A stretch of 64,000 bases of DNA from Falciphora oryzae (taxonomy: Eukaryota > Ascomycota > Sordariomycetes > Magnaporthales > Magnaporthaceae): contig JNVV01000039.1 in assembly GCA_000733355.1 (NCBI GenBank), positions 40,022 through 104,021 on the forward strand, written 5' to 3'. The stretch's first letter is position 1. Each line of letters opens with the position of its first letter. Shown here in pieces: positions 1 through 8,647 of this stretch. The translations under genes and the position numbers were made by a program. The notes beneath the pieces are model-generated. The model searched no databases. It was not told the origin of the DNA and was given only the letters and a program-made list of their open reading frames with translations.

Positions 1-694
1 GTGAGTCCTCAAAGGAACAGACCGACTGTCACCGCCTCCGAGCCGGCACAGATTGGCCTGAGTGGCTCCGTGCTGATGGCAGGACGCGAGGACGATGAGA
101 AGTTTCCAGTGTAGAGGAGGGATCCGAGACGTGTCTATGCCGTGGCCTGTGATGTTGAGCCATGTGACCTCCTCCGGAGTGAAGATACGCGGCTGGGTAG
201 AAGGGATATCCTTGGCGTCTCCAGTGGGCTGGCCGCCAGGGCTCGGATCGACTGTGCCATTGGGGCGTGGGCTCGGCGGAAGGTGATAGACATCTTTCAA
301 CGAGAGGTGATTCCAAGACCTATCCAGACGATTGAAGCCAACCGAGACTTCGGGCCTAGCCGAAATATGTTCCCAGGCCGTGGCGGCGACCTCAAACGCT
401 GCTGGGTCATCCTCGGGAGTTGTCACCTCATTGCTGGCCACCAGCTGCTCGGCCTCTTCGTCGTTATCAGGTGGGCCATCACCTTCTTTGCCGTCAAGAA
501 AATTCCTGACGGCGGCGAAGAAGCTTTGAGGGGTGAATCCTGAACACAATGTAAGTCTCGTTGGACAATCGCATGTGCTAGGTGAAGACAGGCGGGTTAA
601 GCGATCGGAGGGGCAGGGCATTCTCACCTTCGTCGTTAGAGAATGATACCTCCCGGACACACCACTCGATCAGGCTATCCACCCCCTTAGCCAT
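1..694 (-). CDS. tfc3: Transcription factor TFIIIC large subunit (Tfc3/tau138), N-terminal part
   Basis: TFIIIC binds the B box of tRNA genes and recruits TFIIIB, which in turn recruits RNA polymerase III. The visible part is two exons, 694..628 and 539..1, joined by an 88-bp intron with donor gtgaga and acceptor ttcag; the gene runs off the left edge. The N-terminus reads MAKGVDSLIEWCVREVSF, which matches the usual start of this family. Around residues 150-200 lies the beginning of the B-block-binding winged-helix domain: a stretch with FTPEEVTWLNITGHG, then LLIVLASCHQHGATQANLCR and SRSVPLRT, a recognisable helix-turn-helix pattern. The middle is acidic and low in complexity. The start is the first ATG in the exon whose splice keeps the frame. 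Identification is by motif recognition; the rest of the protein lies outside the window. Confidence 0.8.
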
Positions 695-1490
695 CGTGAC
701 ACCGAAAGAACTTCCTCTCCAGCGACTAGGAATGACTATCAGCCTGGGAAGGAAAAAGAGGGCGAGCGTCCTAAGTATAGGTAGTGTGTGGAAAGGTACG
801 AAGACCGGCCAGGGGGAGCTCACCACTCAAGACGGCCATTTGCAAAAGGGAAATAAAGCCGCCAAAGCTATTGGCTAATCAAGGAAGCATTGGGGAAGTC
901 GTCGGCAGCGGAAATGGTGAACAGCGCGATAGGTGAGGGTCAGGCGAAGTTGGAGTGACGAGCACGGCAGGAAAATTCAGGCGTTTGCGGTTGCCCAGAA
1001 GCGCTCCGGGAGAATAGTCGCTGCGGATATAGTTCTTGTAGTACTTGGTAGAACGCAGGATTCGGTCGCCTCGCGTAGACTCCTGCCCGGAGGCTACGCC
1101 GGAGGAAGAGTGAAGATGAAAGTGTAGACAAGGCCCTTGAAGTGCGTCAGAACCAGAAATTTTTGAGTTGGGACCAGAGCCGGAATCGAACCCGTGGCTT
1201 CGCAAACAATAAATTGCACGAGGGGTGGGGCACTCGAAGACAACCGCAACGCGGCAGCCCCACATTGACGTCGATGGTATTACAAGCATCCTTCACGTGC
1301 ATCAGCGATGGCAATTGCGAAAAAAAACAGTAGGTTATCGAACCCGATAGCCAAGACAGTTTCTTTCACCATGGAAAAAGGGATAGGGATTTGCGAGGGA
1401 AAATGAGCATGGAGAAGAGGGAAAGAATATGAACTTGGGGGCAGCTTCAGCAGTGAATATAGGCATAGGTATCTCAAAAAACCAACAAGC
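695..1490. other. Intergenic region upstream of tfc3
   Basis: This 796-bp stretch lies between the start of tfc3 and the 3' end of the next minus-strand gene. No convincing coding region is seen; the open frames are short and overlap on both strands. The one recognisable element is a perfect B-box-like sequence on the minus strand, listed separately. Confidence 0.5.
1182..1192 (-). promoter_or_regulatory. B-box-like TFIIIC recognition sequence
   Basis: The minus strand reads GGTTCGATTCC, a full match to the B-box consensus GGTTCRANNCC, about 490 bp upstream of the tfc3 start codon. The flanking bases do not fold into a proper T arm: two of five pairs fail. There is no matching 5' acceptor strand and no T-run terminator, so this is not an intact tRNA gene. 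It could be a tRNA relic or an isolated TFIIIC site. Confidence 0.35.
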
Positions 1491-2539
1491 TCAGGCCCCG
1501 GCCGCCGCGGCCGCATTTGCCCTCTTCTTCTCCATCATTTGGCGGTACGAGCTTACCAGTTCGTTCCGGACCCCTTGCAGCTCTTCTCTCCGCCTTAAAC
1601 TGCCCGCGGCCTTGGGGATCCCGTCCACCTCGACCGCCGCGCCGCGGACCGTGAGCTTCTTCCCCGTCAGCTTCTTGAGCTCGGGAGGGGCCTGCGCGAC
1701 ATCGTGCAGCCCGACCTTGCCTTCTCCGCGCTTCTTTTTCAGCTCCTCCCACGGGTCACCCTCTTTGCCGACCGCCTCGCCGACCAGTCTGGCTCGTTTG
1801 CTCTTCTTTTTCCTCTTGCCGCCAGCAGCAGCACCGCCCTCTGCATCGTCCCGCCACTTGATGCCACTCTCCTCCTCCTCCATTGCCTTCTCCTCGGCAA
1901 GCTCCTCCGCCTCCTCGCGGTTCTCCTGGATCTTGCGCTCCTCTTCCCTCCACTGGTCGTAGAGCTTGTGCATCTTGCGCTCCTTGCGCGTCCTCCACAC
2001 CTTCAGTCCCACAGGATCCTTGCCGTTCTTTATGCCCTTATTGACCAGGCCGCTTACGGGGAGGGCCGCGTCCACACGGGCGGCAAAGTCGGACAGCTTT
2101 TCGCCGGGTTTGATCGTCGGTATCTCGGTGGCGGCTCCTGTGGCAACCGGTGCGGCCTCCTCAGATGCCTTGGCCTTCTTTTTCTTCTTGGAGGGCGGCA
2201 GCGAGCCATCGTCCAGCCCATCCCGTGGCTTGTTCCCGTTCGCAAAGGCCATCAGCCTCTTGAATGCTCTTGGTGCATCATCCTTCGCGTCGGCGCCCCT
2301 CTTGCGTTTCGGCCCTTTTGACTCTTTCGGGGCCTGTGTTGTGTTTGGCCTGGTCCCCCTTTTTGCGTGCGTTTTGGCAGGAAGAACAACGGGCAGAGGC
2401 TTCGCTACTTCGGTCGGGGGGAGTTCGAAGCTATGAGCCGGCAGTGTTAGCGCAAGGCGGCCTATCCTACCTGTCGGCCAGGGCTTGATCAAGCTCACGT
2501 CGAAGCGTCCTTCTGCCGCCTGGTATGTTTGTGGGGCAT
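1491..2539 (-). CDS. Conserved basic, coiled-coil protein, probably nuclear or nucleolar; function unknown
   Basis: Two exons, 2539..2499 and 2430..1491, give 326 residues. The small first exon encodes MPHKHTRRQKDAST and splices through a 68-bp intron (gtgagc to tcatag) into FELPPTEVAKPLPV, which keeps the frame. Visible features are a lysine/arginine-rich N-terminus, the motif APRAFKRLMAF near residue 75, several nuclear-localisation-like runs such as KKKKKAK and GKRKKKSKR, a central conserved patch with KPGEKLSDFAARVDAALPV, and a long charged coiled-coil. Related fungal proteins are often named urease accessory protein, but nothing here supports a urease role. The composition suggests ribosome biogenesis or another nuclear function, which is inference only. 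It is transcribed divergently from the tyrosyl-tRNA synthetase gene. Confidence 0.75.
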
Positions 2540-2907
2540 TTTAGGAGTCGCTAATGGCTTTTGGCAGTGCTATCGTTGCTGATGTCGTGGTAGGGTTTCC
2601 GCCGTTGCGATGTGATTTTTCTTGAGGGATGGGAGCTTCTTTCGACAACTCCGCCGTCGCGCATTGAAAATTTGGCGGGCAGGGATTCTGCAGGGCGGTC
2701 CCTCTGCAGGTGGGACGGGCGCCAGGGGTATGCGACCAACTAAAAAATACACCGCCTTCCAGAACCCCGAATTCTGCCATTGACTCACCCCTCAGTGCCT
2801 TGAAACCCCGCGATCGCGCTCGCCAAGCGGCCAGAGTCACTAACACAGATCCTCTCGAGTCTCGCAACACCACCAAGAAACCTCACGCGCCGGACTGACC
2901 CGGCAAG
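2540..2907. promoter_or_regulatory. Divergent promoter region
   Basis: This 368-bp gap separates two head-to-head genes, the basic nuclear-type protein on minus and tyrosyl-tRNA synthetase on plus. It must hold both promoters. No clear TATA box was recognised. Confidence 0.5.
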
Positions 2908-4487
2908 ATGGCGTCGCTTACCAAGGAGGAGAGGCTCGCCCTCATCAATGAGAACCTCGAGGAGGCCCTCAATATGGAAATCATTGAGGAGGTGCTTGCG
3001 CAGGGCCGCGACCCCAAAATCTACTGGGGTATGTTTTGTTGGTGGATGATGGCTGGGCGGGCAACGATAGCTCCAGCAGGGGCAGAGACTAATACGCCAT
3101 CCACTGCCTACTACTGCCCTTAGGAAGCGCAACGACGGGACGGCCACACGTCGGCTACTTCGTGCCCGCCCTCAAGATAGCACAGTTCCTCGCCGCGGGC
3201 TGCGAGCTCACGGTGCTCCTCGCCGACATCCACGGCTTCCTCGACAACCTCAAGGCCCCCATCGAGATCGTCGAGCACCGAGCCGAGTACTACAAGTTCG
3301 TCCTCAAGGCGATGCTGCGGGCCGTCGGCGTGTCGACCGAGAAGCTGCGCTTCGTCCTAGGCAGCTCGTACCAGAAGAGCGCCCCCTACATCATGGATGT
3401 CTACAAGCTGGCCTCGCTCACGTCGGAGCACGATGCGCGCAGGGCTGGCGCCGAGGTCGTCAAGCAGACGGACAACGCACCCCTGAGTGGCCTCCTCTAC
3501 CCGCTTCTTCAGGCCCTGGATGAGGAGTATCTGGGAGTCGACGCGCAGTTCGGCGGCACCGACCAGCGCAAGATCTTCATCCTGGCCAAGGATGTCCTTC
3601 CCAAGCTTGGCTACAAGCCTCGTGCGCATCTGATGAACCCCATGATCCCGGGTCTTGTAGGATACAACCCAGAAACAAGCTCCCCCGAGTATGCGCACGC
3701 GCCGCAGCATGCTTCGACATTACTGACGCCTGTCGGGTAAACAGCAAGGCACCAAGATGAGCTCCAGTGAACCAGGTTAGTGAAATTTTCGAGCATACCG
3801 CGAGAGCTCACTTCGCCGTACATGCCGACTGACAGCTCTCGTACAGACAGCAAAATCGATCTGCTGGACACTGCCGAAGCCGTGACCAAGAAGCTCCGGA
3901 AGGCCGAGTCTGTACCCAAAGTGCCCGAGGGCAATGGTGTCCTGGCATTTGTTGAGTTTGTGCTGTGAGTGGCAAGCAAACGCCGGCGCTGCTATCGTTT
4001 TGTGGAGCCCCGTAACTAAGTGCAGCGCGCGCACCGTCTGATAGGCTCCCGGCATCGAAACTCAAGCTTGGACGCACAGAGTTCCGAGTCGAGAGGGAGC
4101 GTGATGGCTTGGAGCCTCTTGTCTACGACAACATCGAGAAGATGAGGCAAGATTACAGGGAGGATGTGGTAAGTCAAATCTGATTGCCCCCGCTAATGAA
4201 TTCGGATTACCCTCTGGGGCTAACGCGCCTCCCACCTCTCCCCACCTGGATAGCTCTCCCCACAACTGTTGAAACCTGCAGTGACCAAGGCACTGCTTGA
4301 GCTCATGGCGCCGATTCAGGCCGAGTTCCAAGCCTCCAAGGAGTGGCAGGAGATCACTGAGAAGGCCTACCCGCCCCCGGAGGTGAAGAAGAAGGAGAAG
4401 AAGGTCAAGAACAAGGGAACGCGGCACCCGGGGGCCGGAGGAACCACAAGTCTTCCCGAGAGGCCCAAGGAGCCAGCGGCGGAGTAG
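2908..4487 (+). CDS. TYS1: Tyrosyl-tRNA synthetase, cytosolic
   Basis: Charges tRNA-Tyr with tyrosine in the cytosol (class Ic synthetase). Six exons: 2908..3028, 3124..3656, 3745..3775, 3847..3964, 4045..4168, 4254..4487. Together they give 386 residues, close to the usual length of about 390. The HIGH-type signature appears as TGRPHVGY at about residues 45-52. The KMSKS-type loop appears as [12 protein letters not shown] at about residue 180 and is assembled across three exons; this fixes the tiny 31-bp third exon. All junctions keep the frame and use GT/AG. The C-terminal tail is lysine-rich ([11 protein letters not shown]), as in other cytosolic fungal enzymes. The absence of an N-terminal targeting sequence and the short length separate it from the mitochondrial enzyme. 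Confidence 0.93.
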
Positions 4488-5041
4488 ACACTGAAACGTG
4501 GGCAACGAACAAAAAAAGAAATATAAAAATAGAGAATAAAGTGAGAATATAAGAGACAGAAGCCCATCAAGATGATGAGGGCAAACAATCAAAGTGTACT
4601 CATGTATGGCAGGCGCCTAAGCTAGGGAGATTTCGTGTGCCCGATCGGTGTAAGCGGAAAGAGTGTTGAAGGACCAAGGACAAATTTGGACCAGTATGGG
4701 ATTTAGCGTGCGACGCGAATAATAGAGGCTCGGCGAATCGAGAATAGCGACCACGCCAATCTGAACACAAGAGCTCATAATGGACATCGCCAGTGCCTCT
4801 ATTCTCTCTTGTACCTTTTCCTATATATTTTCCTATATTTCTTCGTATATCTTTTCCTGTATTTCTTCCCATATCTTTTCCTATATCCTTTCCTATATCT
4901 TCTTCCTCTATCTTTTCCTATATTTTTCTTTTATACTACTGTGGTAATAAAGATACCCCAAATCAACTACACCGAATTGTTTGTACAGCAAGGAAACTAC
5001 CCGTACAGTATTACATCAAACGAGCTTAGACTTGAACAAAA
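4488..5041. other. 3' flank of tyrosyl-tRNA synthetase gene, A/T-rich
   Basis: No coding region is seen. The first 120 bp are A-rich and probably 3' UTR. The second half holds a degenerate pyrimidine-rich tandem repeat, listed separately. Confidence 0.5.
4806..4935 (+). repeat. Degenerate tandem repeat of a TTTTCCTATATC-like unit
   Basis: About ten imperfect copies of a 10-12 bp unit (variants of TTTTCCTATATC and TTTCTTCCTATATC) follow one another. The copies vary in the number of T residues and in the position of TATAT. Confidence 0.7.
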
Positions 5042-6594
5042 TCACACCGCGCAGCTGTACCAACCCTCGTCTCCAGACTCTGCGAGTTCGACGACGCGTT
5101 GGGTCTCCATGTCGACAGCCATCCGCTTCCGATCCCACCAAATGATCGACAACAATTGGTAGCCTCCATCCGGGTGTCTCCTCGCGTCGAACTGCTCCCA
5201 CCCCTTATGTTCTATAGCCCAGGCTCGGAAACCCTCGTGGTTGCTACGTCCTAGGTAAACGCCCGAACTTGTCTCGCGGAAACCAAGCCATCCCTCGTGA
5301 TGCTCGACGGGCTCCAAACACAGACAGAAAAGGCATCTCTTCCTCCCAGTGTTCCTATCCTCCCCTCCCGTCATGGCTGAAAGGTTCCACCCGCGCGCGA
5401 CCTTCAAGACAGACAGGTAGTATCACCAAGTTTCCTCTCTGCCTGCCTGTTCCACGCGACAACTAATGATTCTGTTCCAGTGGTTGTGCCACAGAAACAT
5501 AAACCCACCAGCCGTCGCTTCATCTCCGGCTCTGCACCTCAACAACCACGCTCCGCTCGCCGTCAACCCGCTGCGAAGCACGGCAGCACGGCTCCTCGCC
5601 CTTATTCTCCCTCCTATCCCTTTCCAAACCCTCCATATAGGCCAAGGCGTTATCCCCTTTCCACGGAATGTCCGTGTACAGATTCGCGTTAACCGAAGCC
5701 CTTATCGGCCTCAGCGTCACCATAAACGACCGCCCCTCCGCCCGTGAAAAGTCAACACACGACTGCCACTGGTCCTCCCCGTAGGTGGGTATCAGGTGAA
5801 CTTCATCGCTCCGTCCTAACTACCTCGCCTGAAACCTAACTGCATACACATACCGCGCCTCGAAACCCGACGGTTTTCTCAGCCCCTTCACAACAATCTT
5901 ATCCCTCAACCCATCCTGCGCCGTCGCCAACCTCGCCGCCAACCCCGGCAGCGGCCTCACAACTGGCGTCATAATCGGTTCCAATCTCACCCTATCCGCA
6001 TCTTGTAACCGACTCATGAACGTATTCACACCCGCATACGCCGCCCGCCACTCCCACACCCTATCGCCACCCCGCTTCGCGCGCGCGATCGACACCGTCC
6101 TGTTCTTAACAAGGCGCGACCACAGCGCGGCCAGCGCCTCCATCCCCGTCAAAATATACATCTTAGACCCGATGCCCGGCTTGTCCTCTCGCAGCACCAA
6201 CGTCGCCGGCGCCTCAGGCGTGCCGCAGCTCAGCACTGTAAGCACGAGCGACGCAGGAAACACGCCGGTGCCATCGCGCGGCGCGGCGGGGAAGGTCGTT
6301 GTAATCCGGGCGCGGCTGAGGGACAGGTTGCGGTTAAGGAGAAGGGCGGGGTTTTTACGGTACGGCCAGGCGTCGTCGAGGCGGGTGACGCCCGCGCAGC
6401 CGCAGAACGACCCAGGCGACCTGGCGAGTATGTCAGAGTCGCGGTGCGCGAAGAGGGAGTCGTCTTCGGATGGCGGAGGATTTCTTCCTGCAGCCGCCGA
6501 AAGGCGCGCTCGCCTTCGCCGTAGAGCAGCGGCATGTTGATGTCAAACAGGCCCAGTAGACAGTAGGTTGGGCCCGGCGACGAGTGGGAAGCCG
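5042..6594 (-). pseudogene. Decayed HET-domain (heterokaryon incompatibility) gene, 5'-truncated
   Basis: The minus strand carries the part of a HET-E-like protein that follows the HET domain: YCLLGLFDINMPLLYGEGER then RAFRRLQEEI, a hallmark of the family. The HET domain itself, with its LSYCWG and WID motifs, is missing upstream. Right after RLQEEI the frame shifts by one base, near 6470, where the text continues as EDDSLFAHRDSDILA. A TAG at 5820-5822 interrupts RYVYAVRFQAR, and the frame continues as SDEVHLIPTYGEDQW and LRPIRASVNANLYTDIPWKG. More breaks follow before a last recognisable block, GYQLLSIIWWDRKRMAVD, which ends at 5042. With at least one frameshift, several stops and no 5' half, it cannot make the ancestral protein. 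Confidence 0.8.
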
Positions 6595-6871
6595 GCGGCG
6601 ATGGATGCCCACCTCGGCGAGCCCAGCCCCTGTGACGGCGGCTCTAACCAAACGAAGCTGGAGACAGGCCGTCCGAGCGTAACCAAGTAGCAATAGAGGA
6701 ATATATATGTATAGTACAGAAAATATCAGTTCTCACACCCCGAACCTTGCACTACCGCACCTCATTCGCACCTTACACCCGTCCATCGCATCTCGTGCGT
6801 CGTACCTCGCGCCTCACAGCTCCACGCCTCGCACCTTATTCCTCGTCTTCCTCATCATCCTGCTCCTCCGA

Positions 6872-7253
6872 TCAGTCGCTACTACGGTCAGCGCTCTGGG
6901 ATGAACTGCCGTTGCTGGTGTCGTCAGGCGAAGACGTCAAGTCCAAGTCGGGGCCTGGAAGGGTCTTCGGATCAAGGGAGTTCCATTCGGCCTCAATATA
7001 CGCCCTATCAGCCACTGCGTCAGCAAGTAACAAAATATCCCGTTCCGGGAATAAAGAAATGAGGACCTCACCTGCGAATCCTCGCAACCCTCGCCCCTCT
7101 CCTCTTAAGAAACGTCAAAAACCGCCTCTTGGTCCTCTCCCGCGCAAATTGCGCCATAACACCCCCGCGTTTGTCCTTCCCTATCTTGTGCGTAACAATC
7201 GCCTTGGTGCTCTGTATCCTGGCCACGATCCGAGGGCCGCGAGGGATCTCCAT
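6872..7253 (-). CDS. Possible small basic protein, unknown
   Basis: A tentative two-exon model, 7253..7072 and 7004..6872, gives 104 residues. It starts MEIPRGPRIVARIQSTKAIV, has a very basic middle (ERTKRRFLTFLKRRGARVAR), and after the splice reads RRAYIEAEWNSLDPKTLPGPD and a serine-rich tail. The intron uses gtgagg and gctgatag; the nearer cag acceptor would give an immediate stop. No family was recognised. It sits between two decayed genes, so it may itself be a relic. A fortuitous frame cannot be excluded. Confidence 0.3.
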
Positions 7254-7332
7254 CTGAGAGCAATTCTGCCTTGTTCCGTCCCGTCCGTCCCACTATCCCT
7301 CGACGTCCACCCAGCGCACCTCCAGACGCAAC

Positions 7333-8518
7333 ATGTCAACTGAGTCGAAACGCAAGGGCTCATGTGCGGGATGCGGCCATTTCATGAACGGGCATGCTGC
7401 CGAGAGGGATGCCAAATGCCGGAGATGTGGCAAGTGTCTTCGAGATCTGCCAGGTTCAGTCTCACGGCCAGTTTACCCAAACGACCGGAGGGTGGAGGAT
7501 CTGCTTCAGGCCGTGCTACTGTGGCGTGGAATACTACCCAGACAAAGCGAAGGCTGCACGTCCACTCGCCTCGCACAAATACCACCCAGGCCACCCGGGC
7601 TTCCAACCGCTGCAAACCGACGACGGGGACACCACGGCCGACTACACCTCCCAAGACGACACCACGACGTACGACACCACGGCATACGACGCAACGTCAT
7701 ACGACACCGCGAGACTATTGATCCAGTCGCGTTCGAGCACCGGACTCCCCAGGCGCAAGACCAGACTCCCCCAACGTCAGACCAGACCGCTCTCCAGGTT
7801 CAGTATGAACACATTGAAATCCCAACAGCCCAGGAGTTCCAGTCGTTCCTATAGTTGTATACCCGGGCCAGCCGTCGATATGAACCTCGGGGATTTGTCC
7901 TCACCAAAATCCCAAGAGCTGTTCTCGGAAACTGCTCGACGCCAACCCAACGCCAGATCACTACAAGCTGGCGTCAAACCCTCCGTTAGAGGTCTGGACT
8001 GGTTGCTTCGGTCGGATAGGGGGAAGCCCGACACGATCCGCTCTCAAAATGGCAAATTGCCGATCTTGGCCAAGAAGAGACTGCACTATCAGCATTCACG
8101 AAATGGTATGAAACGTTTGGACCTGGAGGATGTGCTAGTCTTCCCAGCTACGCCACAAACATCAATGTACGAGACCGAGAGAGCCGCAGAGGGGCCTGCT
8201 TACCAGAGACATCTCCAGTCTACCCACTGGCAGGAAACGTCTTGCTTCACTCAGCGCCGGAATTCAAGGGTTAACAACACCTGAGGCGTTCTGCAGTGAG
8301 GGATTTGGCACAGTATTTACCTTGCATACTGAGGATTTCGACGCACCATCTATCAATGTCAACCACTCTGGATCTGGGAGGCTGTGGGCCGTCATCCCTC
8401 GAGATGAATACCAAAAGCTGCTGGGCGCTCTGGACCGCGGTGGAGTGGCAAGGCGACCGGGCAACTGCCACCGGTACGTCCGACACGAGCCTTTGTCCCT
8501 CCACCCCAGGTACTAAGT
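7333..8518 (+). pseudogene. Decayed JmjC-domain gene (KDM4-like dioxygenase fold)
   Basis: JmjC proteins are Fe(II)/2-oxoglutarate dioxygenases, many of them histone lysine demethylases. Frame 1 from 7333 opens with a cysteine-rich block (SCAGCGHFMNGH, KCRRCGKC) and later reads YEHIEIPTAQEFQSF, WQIADLGQEETALSAFTKWY and VYPLAGNVLLHSAPEFKG. Three in-frame TAG codons interrupt it at 7852, 7987 and 8017. Near 8268 the frame shifts by one base, and the JmjC core follows: FCSEGFGTVFTLHTEDFDAP, SINVNHSGSGRLWAVIP, CHRYVRHEPLSLHPRY. The HTE iron ligands (His codon 8325-8327, Glu codon 8331-8333) and the SINxxHxG...LWxVxP pattern identify the domain. The distal iron-binding His region is missing. The true start and introns are uncertain. 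About 50 bp at 7655-7705 is a short tandem repeat based on ACGACACCACG. Confidence 0.6.
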
Positions 8519-8647
8519 TAATACAATATGCCGCGTTCAATGTTAGGATTTTCGTTATCCCAGACTCTTTGCTGCGGGGGCAATATATATATATTTGTAT
8601 ATGTTAACTATCGGTTGGTTGCGTAGTTGCTCGACAGCTATACCAGG

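Noticed and set aside
1140..1270. Possible tRNA gene on the minus strand around the B box at 1182
   Set aside because: T-stem pairing fails at two positions, no complementary 5' acceptor strand exists upstream, and the downstream flank has an A-run instead of T-run on the transcribed strand.
1429..2436. Long plus-strand frames opposite the basic nuclear-type protein gene
   Set aside because: They are antisense shadows of the minus-strand coding exon.
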